Below are positions 16,376 through 24,302 of a stretch of DNA of 64,000 bases, piece after piece. Location of the stretch: assembly GCF_913777625.1 (NCBI RefSeq), contig NZ_CAJYTI010000010.1, forward strand, positions 403,351 to 467,350, written 5' to 3'. This stretch comes from an uncultured Sphingomonas sp. (GTDB taxonomy: Bacteria > Pseudomonadota > Alphaproteobacteria > Sphingomonadales > Sphingomonadaceae). Numbering within the stretch: the first letter of the stretch is position 1; every line of letters starts with the position of its first letter. The notes under the pieces were generated by a model. That model had not been told where the DNA came from and made no database searches. It saw only the letters and a program-made list of their open reading frames with translations. Both the position numbers and the translations under genes were made by a program.

Positions 16376-16636
16376 ATGGCGGACCGTATCGTTGAAGACG
16401 GCGTGGCGACCGACCGCGCGACCCACACCACGGTGATCGAGCGCCGCAGCGGCGGCGGTGCCGGCATGGCGCTGATCGGTCTGGCGGTGCTGATCGCGGT
16501 GGTGATCGGCGCCTTCTATCTGTTCAACCAGAATGCGCGGGAGAACCGCAAGACCGATGCGGTGACCAGCGTCGCGAAGGACGTGGGTTCGGCGGCCAAG
16601 GACGTCGGCGACGCGGCGAAGGACGCTACGAAGTAA
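16376..16636 (+). CDS. single-span membrane protein with amphipathic C-terminal repeats
   Basis: 86 residues: polar N-terminus, one membrane helix (about 30-50, MALIGLAVLIAVVIGAFYLF), then a tail of near-repeats VAKDVGSAAKDVGDAAKDATK. The tail resembles entericidin-type and LEA-like amphipathic sequences. GAGGAGAG precedes the ATG. An EcfG-type promoter upstream suggests induction in the general stress response. Function unknown. Confidence 0.8.
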   Translation: MADRIVEDGVATDRATHTTVIERRSGGGAGMALIGLAVLIAVVIGAFYLFNQNARENRKTDAVTSVAKDVGSAAKDVGDAAKDATK

Positions 16637-16653
16637 GGCAACTACCCTCAGGA

Positions 16654-16748
16654 GCCGTCATCCCAGCGCACGCTGGGATCTCCTTCAGGAGTGGTGTGAC
16701 GTTGTTGCCAGGCCTCAGGGAGATGCCAGCTTTCGCTGGCATGACGGT
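16654..16748. repeat. paired-hairpin palindromic repeat (family B)
   Basis: Two small hairpins, ATCCCAGCGCACGCTGGGAT and ATGCCAGCTTTCGCTGGCAT, are arranged so that the outer sequences CCGTCAT and ATGACGG are also complementary. The downstream arm is followed by GGTTTT. It lies between convergent genes and can terminate both. A related element is at 34192-34291. Confidence 0.7.
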
Positions 16749-16791
16749 TTTGGTGGACGCAATGGACTGAGGGTTCAGGTGAGAGACCGCC

Positions 16792-17535
16792 TCACTTCAA
16801 ACACCGATCCAGCCCGTTCCCCGCCACCACATTGATCCGCGCATTGATCTTGTTGCCATAGCGGCGGGTGAACCCCTGCGGGTCGATCGCCGCGCGCTTC
16901 TTGGGAAGCGGCAGCACCGCGGCGATCAGCGCCGCCTCGCGGTCCGACAGCTCCGACGCATCATGGTGGAAGTAGCGCATCGCCCCGGCGTTGACGCCGT
17001 AGGTGCCGATGCCGGTTTCGGCGACGTTGAGGTACACCTCCATGATCCGCCTTTTGCCCCAGATATTCTCGATCAGCACCGTGAAATAGGCTTCCAGGCC
17101 CTTCCGGAAATAGCCGCCGCCCTGCCACAAGAAAACGTTCTTGGCGGTCTGCTGGCTGATCGTCGAGCCGCCGCGGATCTTGTGCCGGCCGTCATTGTTG
17201 CGCTGATAGGCCTTCTCGATCGCCGCGAAATCGAAGCCGTGATGCTGGCAGAAGCGCGCATCCTCGGCGGCGATCACCGCGCGCGCCATGCTGGGATCGA
17301 TCTCGCGGAGCGGCATCCAGTCCTTGGTGGCGCCGTGGCCGGCGACCACGTCGCCGAGCATCGTCCAGGTGATCGGCGGCGGCACGAAGCGATAGACCGT
17401 CACCATCACCAGCGACAGCAGCACGAAGCCGAGCACGAGCTGGACCCCCAGCACGATCAGCCGGCGCCACCAGGGCTTGCGCGGGCCGGCGGAGGAACGG
17501 CGGGGAGAGGAGGGGCGGGCGCGATTCTTCGTCAC
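16792..17535 (-). CDS. mtgA: monofunctional biosynthetic peptidoglycan transglycosylase
   Basis: Glycosyltransferase family 51 enzyme that polymerises lipid II into glycan strands. 247 residues: Arg/Pro-rich cytoplasmic start, one membrane anchor (about 25-50), then the GT51 motifs EDARFCQHHGFD, GGSTISQQTAKN and KRRIMEVYLNVAE. GTG 17535 (VTKNRARPS) is preferred: the frame is open to TTG 17571, but that codon lies inside a 12-base-pair hairpin (17558-17590) separating the gene from rpoH. Confidence 0.93.
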   Translation of the reverse strand: MTKNRARPSSPRRSSAGPRKPWWRRLIVLGVQLVLGFVLLSLVMVTVYRFVPPPITWTMLGDVVAGHGATKDWMPLREIDPSMARAVIAAEDARFCQHHGFDFAAIEKAYQRNNDGRHKIRGGSTISQQTAKNVFLWQGGGYFRKGLEAYFTVLIENIWGKRRIMEVYLNVAETGIGTYGVNAGAMRYFHHDASELSDREAALIAAVLPLPKKRAAIDPQGFTRRYGNKINARINVVAGNGLDRCLK

Positions 17536-17597
17536 GCCACCGCCATGCCCCAGTCGGGGCGGTTCCTGCAATCACCTGGCAGAAACCGCCGTCCGGA

Positions 17598-18503
17598 TCA
17601 GTGGGTGGCGAGCAGGCGGCGGTCGCCGGCGAGGCGCATCATCGCCTTTTGCAGCTTCTCGAACGCGCGCACCTCGATCTGGCGGACGCGCTCGCGCGAC
17701 ACGCCATAGACCTGGCTCAGTTCCTCGAGCGTCTTGGGATCGTCGGTCAGGCGACGCTCGGTGAGGATGTGCTTCTCGCGCTCGTTGAGGTCTTCCATCG
17801 CGGAAACGAGCATGTCGTGGCGAACATCGGCCTCCTGCGCCTCGGCAACAGCTTCGTCCTGCAGCGGGCCTTCATCGGCCAGCCAGTCCTGCCACTGGCT
17901 CTCGCCATCCTCGCGCATCGGCACGTTGAGCGAGGTATCCCCGCCCATCGCCATGCGGCGGTTCATCGAGGTGACCTCTTCCTCGGTCACGCCCAGATCG
18001 GTGGCGATCTTGGCGAGATTCTCGGGGGACAGGTCGCCATCCTCGAACGCGTCGAGCTTGGCCTTCATCCGCCGCAGGTTGAAGAACAGCTTCTTCTGCG
18101 CGGCGGTGGTGCCCATCTTCACGAGGCTCCACGAGCGCAGGATGAATTCCTGGATCGAGGCGCGGATCCACCACATCGCATAGGTGGCGAGGCGGAAGCC
18201 GCGATCGGGCTCGAACTTCTTCACGCCCTGCATCAGGCCGATATTGCCCTCGGAGATCAGCTCCGAGACGGGCAGGCCATAGCCGCGATAGCCCATCGCG
18301 ATCTTCGCCACGAGGCGCAGGTGCGAGGTGACCAGCTGGGCCGCCGCATCGGTGTCGCCATGCTCCTGGAAGCGCTTGGCGAGCATGTACTCCTGCTCGG
18401 GGCTCAGGATCGGAAATTTCTTGATCTCGGCCAGATAGCGATTGAGGCTCGCCTCGCCGCCGAGCGCGGGAATCGTCGCGGGGACGTTGCTGCCGCTAGC
18501 CAT
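17598..18503 (-). CDS. rpoH: RNA polymerase heat-shock sigma factor RpoH
   Basis: Sigma-32 family, 301 residues. Region 2 has SELISEGNIGLMQGVKKFEP and FRLATYAMWWIRASIQEFIL; the RpoH box region is QKKLFFNLRR; region 4.2 has VYGVSRERVRQIEVRAFEKL. Directs transcription of chaperone and protease genes. ATG 18503 begins MASGSNVPAT. It follows rluD by 60 bases on the same strand, a common alphaproteobacterial arrangement. Confidence 0.96.
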   Translation of the reverse strand: MASGSNVPATIPALGGEASLNRYLAEIKKFPILSPEQEYMLAKRFQEHGDTDAAAQLVTSHLRLVAKIAMGYRGYGLPVSELISEGNIGLMQGVKKFEPDRGFRLATYAMWWIRASIQEFILRSWSLVKMGTTAAQKKLFFNLRRMKAKLDAFEDGDLSPENLAKIATDLGVTEEEVTSMNRRMAMGGDTSLNVPMREDGESQWQDWLADEGPLQDEAVAEAQEADVRHDMLVSAMEDLNEREKHILTERRLTDDPKTLEELSQVYGVSRERVRQIEVRAFEKLQKAMMRLAGDRRLLATH

Positions 18504-18563
18504 GATCGTGTCTCCCTTTCCAACGGGCGCCGGTCCGAACGGAGGACCCAGGCGCCACAAAAC

Positions 18564-19520
18564 TCATACGAGAAGCTGGTTGAACAGTTCCTGCATGTCT
18601 GCAGGTATTTCGCTATCGAACGACAAAGCGTTACTTGTTATCGGGTGGATGAACCCGAGACGTGCTGCATGCAAGGCCTGGCGCTGGAAACCCAAGGTTG
18701 CCAGAAGTCCGCGATGGGTGGAACGCATACTTCCATATAGAGGGTCCCCGACGAGCGGGTGGCCGATCGACGCCATGTGCACGCGCACCTGATGGGTTCG
18801 TCCCGTCTCGAGCCTGCATTCTATGTAACTTGCGTCACGCAGTTCGCGAATTTTGCGCCAATGGGTAATCGCATGCTTGCCATGCCCTTCCGCGCAGACC
18901 GCGATCTTCTTGCGGTTGGAAGGCGAGCGGGCAAGCGGGGCATTCACCGTTCCGGAGGCAACCCGCGTCTGGCCGCTGGCGATCGCCTTGTAGCGGCGGT
19001 CGATCGAATGCGCCTTGAACTGGTGGGCGAGGCCGACATGCGCGGGATCGGTCTTGGCCGCGACCATCAGGCCCGAGGTGTCCTTGTCGATCCGGTGGAC
19101 GATCCCCGGCCGCGCCACGCCCCCGATGCCGGAAAGCTGCCCCGCGCAGTGGTGGAGCAACGCGTTGACCAGGGTGCCGTCGAAATTGCCCGCCGCCGGG
19201 TGGACGACCAGGCCCGCCGGCTTGTCGATCACGATCAGATGCTCGTCCTCGAACACCACGGTGAGCGGAATGTCCTGCGCTTCGTTGTGCGCGGGCTTGG
19301 GATCGGGGACGGCAACCTGGAACACCGCGCCGCCGATCGCCTTGCGGGCAGGGTCGCGGGCGAGGTTGCCGTCCGGGCCGGTAACCGCGCCGGAGGAGAT
19401 CAGCGCCTTCACGCGTTCGCGCGACAGCGTTGGCAGCGCGTCGGTCAAGGCGCGGTCCAGCCGCCAGCCATGCGCCTCGTCCGCGATCCGCGCTTCTAAG
19501 ATGGAAACCCCCTGATTCAT
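18564..19520 (-). CDS. rluD: 23S rRNA pseudouridine synthase, RluA/RluD family
   Basis: 318 residues: N-terminal S4 RNA-binding domain (about 18-80, LDRALTDALPTLSRERVKAL) and a pseudouridine synthase catalytic domain with HRIDKDTSGLMV, in which the Asp is catalytic. Likely modifies helix 69 of 23S rRNA, as RluD does; RluA or RluC specificity cannot be excluded. Its ATG is only 12 bases from the divergent JAMM gene. Confidence 0.9.
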   Translation of the reverse strand: MNQGVSILEARIADEAHGWRLDRALTDALPTLSRERVKALISSGAVTGPDGNLARDPARKAIGGAVFQVAVPDPKPAHNEAQDIPLTVVFEDEHLIVIDKPAGLVVHPAAGNFDGTLVNALLHHCAGQLSGIGGVARPGIVHRIDKDTSGLMVAAKTDPAHVGLAHQFKAHSIDRRYKAIASGQTRVASGTVNAPLARSPSNRKKIAVCAEGHGKHAITHWRKIRELRDASYIECRLETGRTHQVRVHMASIGHPLVGDPLYGSMRSTHRGLLATLGFQRQALHAARLGFIHPITSNALSFDSEIPADMQELFNQLLV

Positions 19521-19532
19521 GTTTTACCGGAA

Positions 19533-19940
19533 ATGGGCATGGGCGTTACGATTTCAAGATCTATACTGGACGGTATGAAAAAAGCTGCGGCCGAGGCGAG
19601 CCCGTGCGAGGCATGCGGGCTGCTGTTCGGCGCAGGGCCGCACATCACGGCGTTCGCGCACACCCGGAACGTCGCCGCCACGCCGGAGACCCGGTTCGAG
19701 ATCGATCCCGCCGCGCTGTTCGCCGCGCTGCGGGCGGAGCGGGCGGGCGGCGCGACGCTGCTCGGCTATTGGCATTCGCATCCCAGCGGCGATCCGCTGC
19801 CTTCCGCGACCGATGCCGCAATGGCCGCCGCCGACGGCAAGCTGTGGCTCGTGCTGGGCGGGGACGACGTGACGTGCTGGCGGGCAGGGACGCGCGGCCG
19901 ATGGGATCGGTTCGCCGCGGTCGCGCTGATCCTCGCCTAG
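19533..19940 (+). CDS. JAMM/MPN-domain metallopeptidase
   Basis: 135 residues, essentially one JAB/MPN domain. The zinc site is complete: Glu26 (CEACGLLFG), His82 and His84 (YWHSHPSG) and Asp95. Stand-alone bacterial JAMM proteins cleave isopeptide or peptide bonds, often next to ubiquitin-like sulfur carriers, but no such partner is adjacent. ATG 19533 and ATG 19539 are both possible; later starts would cut the first strand of the fold. Confidence 0.85.
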   Translation: MGMGVTISRSILDGMKKAAAEASPCEACGLLFGAGPHITAFAHTRNVAATPETRFEIDPAALFAALRAERAGGATLLGYWHSHPSGDPLPSATDAAMAAADGKLWLVLGGDDVTCWRAGTRGRWDRFAAVALILA

Positions 19941-19941
19941 G

Positions 19942-20826
19942 TCAGCGGGCGGCCACGCAGCGCGCGGTCGCCGTCTGCGCAGCACGCATATTGGTGCCCA
20001 TCACGGCACGCGCACACCGGATCAGTTCCCCGATCCGCATGGCGTAATAATAGCGGATCGTTTCGAAGCCATGCGGGTGGAAGGCGCGGATGCTGGGGCC
20101 GAGGTGCAGCAGGTAGGCGTGCGCCTCGGCACCCTTGAGCACCCGGCGGACATGCGGCTGTGACACCCCGAAACGGCGGGCGAGCCCGGCGAGCGACACC
20201 GGCGCGCCGGCATGCGGCACGAAGGCGGCATCCGTGCAGGCCAGCGCCAGCGTATGGAGAATGGAGCTTCCCGCCCTGGGATGGAGAAAGACCGAGCGGA
20301 ACGTCGGCGACGGATCTGCCATCCGCGCCAGCTCGTGCAGGCGCTCCCCCTGCGTGGCGAGAAAGCGTTGATACACCTCTGGATCACCGAGCGCGTCGCG
20401 CGCCGCGCCCATCGCCGGGTCGACGAACGCCGCGGCATCGAGGGCGGCCTGGAGATGGCCGCCCCAGGCTCGCTGGAACGCCGGGGTCGTTTTGCAGTGA
20501 AGGGCGGAACGGCGTTCCACGAAGCCGATATGGACCATGAAGTCGACCAGCGCGCCCGCCCGGTTGGCGGTCAGGAAGCCCGACCCGGCGCAGAGCTGGC
20601 GCAGCGTCGAGAGGGTCAGGTCGCCATTCGCCTCGAGATACGCGGCGGACATTGCCGCGACGTAATGGCCGGCATCCTGAAACACCGCCGCCAGTTTCCG
20701 GTCGGAATCGATGATCGCCAGCATGTTCTGAGCCAACTGGCGTGCGGCGGTCCCGTACGCCGGATGCTCGGCGATATCGATCCATTCGGGGGGCAGTGCA
20801 TCCAGATCCACCGTTTCCGTTTGCAC
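19942..20826 (-). CDS. uncharacterised protein with a helix-turn-helix segment
   Basis: 294 residues, mostly helical, with a probable DNA-binding helix-turn-helix at about 210-232 (VSLAGLARRFGVSQPHVRRV). The rest resembles no family I can name, but the composition fits a cytoplasmic transcriptional regulator. GTG 20826 has GGGGGAA six bases upstream and is preferred to the in-frame ATG 20859, which has a weak site. Its 3' end abuts the convergent JAMM gene by one base. Confidence 0.65.
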   Translation of the reverse strand: MQTETVDLDALPPEWIDIAEHPAYGTAARQLAQNMLAIIDSDRKLAAVFQDAGHYVAAMSAAYLEANGDLTLSTLRQLCAGSGFLTANRAGALVDFMVHIGFVERRSALHCKTTPAFQRAWGGHLQAALDAAAFVDPAMGAARDALGDPEVYQRFLATQGERLHELARMADPSPTFRSVFLHPRAGSSILHTLALACTDAAFVPHAGAPVSLAGLARRFGVSQPHVRRVLKGAEAHAYLLHLGPSIRAFHPHGFETIRYYYAMRIGELIRCARAVMGTNMRAAQTATARCVAAR

Positions 20827-20929
20827 GCCGTTCCCCCGATCGAGTCCGCAATGGACCATAGCTGCTCATTTTGAGAGAAACAATTCGCCTGCGAAACGAG
20901 CGCAGGATTGGCTGCGTCGGCCGTGCTGG

Positions 20930-21841
20930 TCATCCGCCCGGGGACATATCGACAGGACCGTCCGGCACGTCGTGCCCGGCGACCCCGGTGCGGCCCGTGG
21001 CGGACGCGCGCCGCTCGCCGTCCATCCGTGCGTGTGGCGCGCGGCCGGGATCCTCCGGCCTGGCCGAATCCCAGCGAACGCCATGGGGCAAAATATAGCC
21101 CTGGCCGCGCACCGTGACGATCACCGGCACCGCCGCCGTCAGATCGGCGCGGAGGCGACTGACCAGGACGTCGATCGCGCGCAGGCCGCGATCGTTGCCC
21201 GGGCCGGCAGCGGTGCCGGCGCGCAGGGCGTCTCGGTCGAGGATGCGCCGCGGGTTGCGCAGGAACAGCGTAAGCAGATCGGCTTCGGCGGTGCTCAGCC
21301 GCTGGCGGCCGCCGTCGCGGCGATACAGCAGCCGGCGCTGCGGATCGAAGGCGAGATCGGCGAAGTACGCGGTGCCGCTGGGCAGGCCGGCAGCGGTCGC
21401 GCGCCGCCGGCCGAGCAGTGCGCCCACGCGAGCGAGCATCTCCGCGGCACTGCACGGCTTCGAAACGCAGTGATCCGCCCCCATTTCGAGCGCGATGATG
21501 CGATCGACCTCGCTCATCGCCGGCGCGGTGACGATCAGCGCCGGCGGCGTCGGCAGCCGGGCGATCTCACCGAACAGGGCGGATGGGGTTGCCCCTGCGA
21601 TCGCGGGATCGAGTATCAGCACGTCCCAGGCGGCGCCGGTCAGGCGATGGCGCAGATGCGGCAGATCGTCGCACCGGAACACGTGAAGACCTTCGGCTTC
21701 GAACGGCTCCACCAGTGCCTGGAGGAAGATCGTGTCGGGGTCGGCAAGGAGGATACGGCGCCCGGCGAGCGACGGCCGCGAGGATGGCGGCAACGGCGGC
21801 GACGCGGCCAGTCCAGGCGGGGTCGTAGCGGGCAGGGACAT
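20930..21841 (-). CDS. OmpR/PhoB-type response regulator
   Basis: 303 residues: receiver domain (about 28-143; LADPD, phospho-acceptor Asp in DVLILDPAI, Lys in CVSKPC) and a winged-helix DNA-binding domain (about 155-255; STAEADLLTLFLRNPRRILD and RAIDVLVSRLRADL), followed by a 50-residue polar extension not usual for the family. No sensor kinase is adjacent, so its partner is unknown. Confidence 0.88.
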   Translation of the reverse strand: MSLPATTPPGLAASPPLPPSSRPSLAGRRILLADPDTIFLQALVEPFEAEGLHVFRCDDLPHLRHRLTGAAWDVLILDPAIAGATPSALFGEIARLPTPPALIVTAPAMSEVDRIIALEMGADHCVSKPCSAAEMLARVGALLGRRRATAAGLPSGTAYFADLAFDPQRRLLYRRDGGRQRLSTAEADLLTLFLRNPRRILDRDALRAGTAAGPGNDRGLRAIDVLVSRLRADLTAAVPVIVTVRGQGYILPHGVRWDSARPEDPGRAPHARMDGERRASATGRTGVAGHDVPDGPVDMSPGG

Positions 21842-21937
21842 GATACGCTTCCCACATGGTTACGGAAGCGTCAGGACTGCGCACCCTTGTTTGCCGCAGC
21901 GTTTCATTGCGTTACCGGATTTTAACGCGGCACGGCC

Positions 21938-21963
21938 GGAACGATCGCGCGCCATCTCTCGTT
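21938..21963 (+). promoter_or_regulatory. EcfG-type promoter before the 21992 gene
   Basis: GGAAC (21938-21942), a 17-base spacer and CGTT (21960-21963): an exact match to the EcfG consensus, 28 bases before the ATG of the small membrane protein. Confidence 0.82.
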
Positions 21964-21991
21964 ACCGAAGCGGTTTCTGGGAGTGAATTCT

Positions 21992-22135
21992 ATGCTTTGG
22001 ACGCTGGTCGTTATCCTTCTCATCCTGTGGCTGCTGGGCTTTTCGTTCCACATCGCCGGCGGAATCATCCACATCCTGCTGGTGATTGCCCTGGTGATCG
22101 GCCTGATCCAGCTGTTCACCGGCCGCAGGGTTTGA
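21992..22135 (+). CDS. Lmo0937-family small membrane protein
   Basis: 47 residues that are nearly all membrane: MLWTLVVILLILWLLGFSFH, AGGIIHILLVIALVIGLIQL and a basic tail FTGRRV. This pattern is that of the Lmo0937 family of tiny membrane proteins, often stress-induced. GGGAG precedes the start by about nine bases. The EcfG-type promoter upstream places it in the general stress regulon. Confidence 0.85.
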   Translation: MLWTLVVILLILWLLGFSFHIAGGIIHILLVIALVIGLIQLFTGRRV

Positions 22136-22155
22136 ACCGGGCGCCCGGCAGGCGA

Positions 22156-23448
22156 TCAGTCGCCGGCCGGGCCCGTATAGTCGGCGCCGTACACCGCCTT
22201 GCGGAAATCGCGGTGCAGCGTGCCGTCGAACGGCGCTTTCTGGACGAGGAACACCGCGGTCAGCTTGTTCGCAGGGTCGACCCAGAACAGCGTCGACCAG
22301 GCACCGTCCCAAAAGAATTCGCCGACTGCACCGCGATTCTCCTCGGGCGTCTTCGGCTGGCCGGTGCGGACGAAGAAATCGATTCCGAACCCGCCATTGC
22401 CCTTGCCCGGCAGCCACAGCCGCTGCGTGATTGCCGGATCCAGATCGTCGGTGGCCATCCGCTCCACGGTGGAGGGCTTGAGAATCTTCACCCCGTCCAG
22501 CGTGCCCTTGTTGAGCAGCATGCGGGCAAAGCGCATATAATCGTCGCTGGTCGAAACCAGGCCGAAGTCGCCGGGCGTCAGCTTGCGCGGCGCGAAGTTG
22601 ATGCGGCGGATCATCGCCTCCGGCATGCGCGCGAGCGTGCCGTCGGCGCCCTTCTGATAGCCCGCCGCCAGCCGCGGCAGGCGCTCGGCCGGCTGGGTCC
22701 AGCCGGTGTCCTTCATGCCGAGCGGATCGAAGACATGCGCCTTCACATAGGCCTCGAACGGCATGCCGGACAGCTTCTCGACCAGCAGCCCCTGCACGGC
22801 GACGGCGGCGCTGTACCGCCACTGGGTGCCCGGCTGGTAGACCAGCGGCACCGACGCCAGCCGGCGGCCGAACTCGGGCAGATCGTGGTCGAGCGCCAGC
22901 GGATCCGCCTGGTCGAACAGCAGATCGGCGGGATGCTCCTTCCCGCCATAGGAAAAGCCGGCGGTGTGGCGCAGGATGTCGCGGATCAGGATCGGGCGGC
23001 GCGGCGCCTCGGTGCGCACCGATCCGTCCGCGTTCTTGCCGGCATAGACGCGGACCTGCGCGAATTCCGGCAGATAGTCGGCAAGCGGATCGTCGATGCG
23101 GAACTTGCCCTGCTCCCAAAGCTGCATCAGCGCGACGCCGGTGACCGGCTTGGTCATCGAGAAGATCTGGATCAGCGTGTCGCGGGTCATCGGCCGGTGC
23201 GCCTCGCGATCGGCATCGCCGCGCGCGCCGAAATAGACCTCGCGGCCGTCGACCCACACCAGTGCGGATACCCCCACCGCGCGGCCATCCGCGATCATCC
23301 GGGCGAGCGCCCGGTCGATCCGGGCTGGATCGATGCGAAGTTTCGTCGCGGCGGGGCGGGCAATCTTTTGCGCGGAAGCGGACGGTATCATGGTGCTCGA
23401 CAGCAACGTCATGCTGGCGGCAGCAGCCAAGATTATACGAAATTTCAT
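22156..23448 (-). CDS. beta-lactamase-family serine hydrolase
   Basis: 430 residues with a cleavable signal peptide (ending ASAQ, about 27). The serine-lysine motif SMTK (Ser97, Lys100) and ILRHTAGFSYG are typical of class C-like esterases and peptidases. The second motif reads YSA rather than YSN, so the usual Tyr is present but the Asn is not, which argues for an esterase or D-amino-acid peptidase rather than an antibiotic-hydrolysing enzyme. Periplasmic or outer-membrane location is expected. Confidence 0.88.
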   Translation of the reverse strand: MKFRIILAAAASMTLLSSTMIPSASAQKIARPAATKLRIDPARIDRALARMIADGRAVGVSALVWVDGREVYFGARGDADREAHRPMTRDTLIQIFSMTKPVTGVALMQLWEQGKFRIDDPLADYLPEFAQVRVYAGKNADGSVRTEAPRRPILIRDILRHTAGFSYGGKEHPADLLFDQADPLALDHDLPEFGRRLASVPLVYQPGTQWRYSAAVAVQGLLVEKLSGMPFEAYVKAHVFDPLGMKDTGWTQPAERLPRLAAGYQKGADGTLARMPEAMIRRINFAPRKLTPGDFGLVSTSDDYMRFARMLLNKGTLDGVKILKPSTVERMATDDLDPAITQRLWLPGKGNGGFGIDFFVRTGQPKTPEENRGAVGEFFWDGAWSTLFWVDPANKLTAVFLVQKAPFDGTLHRDFRKAVYGADYTGPAGD

Positions 23449-23572
23449 ATATTTCCTCCCCCGGTCCGCGGTTCGTCCGACCGTCACTTCCGATGGCGCG
23501 ATCACACCGCCGGGATGCTTGCAGCTTTTTGTCTGCTGCGCCAAAGGGGATTCACAGCTGGAGCCACAAAAC

Positions 23573-24217
23573 TTGAATATCAGCCCTACCGAGTTCGCAA
23601 GCCTGCTTTGCTCGCGCCTGTGCCACGATCTGTTGAGCCCGGTCGGTGCGCTCAACAACGGTCTCGAACTGCTCGCCGACGAGCATGACCCCGAGATGCG
23701 TGCACGCTGCCTCGAGCTGCTGGCGGAGAGCGCGCGGGCGAGCGCCAACAAGCTGAAGTTCTTCCGTCTGGCATTCGGCGCGGCCGGCGGCTTCGGCGAG
23801 ACGGTCGATACCCGCGAGGCGCAGGCGGCGCTCGAAGGCCTGTTCGGCGACAACCACCGCGTGAAGATCGGCTGGATGGTCGAGGAGCCGGTGATGGCCA
23901 AGCAGGCGATCAAGGTGCTGCTCAACCTGGCGCTGATCGGCGGCGACGCGCTGATCCGCGGCGGCCAGCTCGATATCGGCGCGGAAACCACCGACGGCGC
24001 GATCGAGATCGTGATCCGCGCGGACGGCCCGCGCATCGTGCTCGACCCCGAACTGCGCGGCGCCCTTGCTGGCGGCCGCGAGGAGACGCCGATCACCCCG
24101 CGCGCGGCGGCGGCCTATCTGGCGCACGAGCTGGTCGTGCAGCATGGCGGCACGCTGCAGGTCAGCCCGCCGGAGTCCGACGTGTTGCTGTTTGGGGCAT
24201 CCTTCCCCCTCGGCTGA
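23573..24217 (+). CDS. chpT: histidine phosphotransferase ChpT
   Basis: 214-residue pseudo-kinase that relays phosphate from CckA to CtrA and CpdR in alphaproteobacterial cell-cycle control. The dimerisation helix has FASLLCSRLCHDLLSPVGAL with the phospho-acceptor His; the degenerate ATPase-like domain follows and ends LLFGASFPLG. A TTG start at 23573 with GGAG ten bases upstream is chosen, because the open frame further upstream runs into the divergent hydrolase promoter. Confidence 0.9.
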   Translation: MNISPTEFASLLCSRLCHDLLSPVGALNNGLELLADEHDPEMRARCLELLAESARASANKLKFFRLAFGAAGGFGETVDTREAQAALEGLFGDNHRVKIGWMVEEPVMAKQAIKVLLNLALIGGDALIRGGQLDIGAETTDGAIEIVIRADGPRIVLDPELRGALAGGREETPITPRAAAAYLAHELVVQHGGTLQVSPPESDVLLFGASFPLG

Positions 24218-24302
24218 TCATATTGTTGCAATGATGTAGAAGTGTCGGCAGAAAAACGAAAAGCCGTCGACTTGCCGTGGCGACACGGTTGGGGGGTAGT
24301 GA

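Noticed and set aside
22156..23448. Antibiotic-resistance beta-lactamase
   Set aside because: SMTK is present but the YxN motif is not, and the family is dominated by esterases and peptidases.
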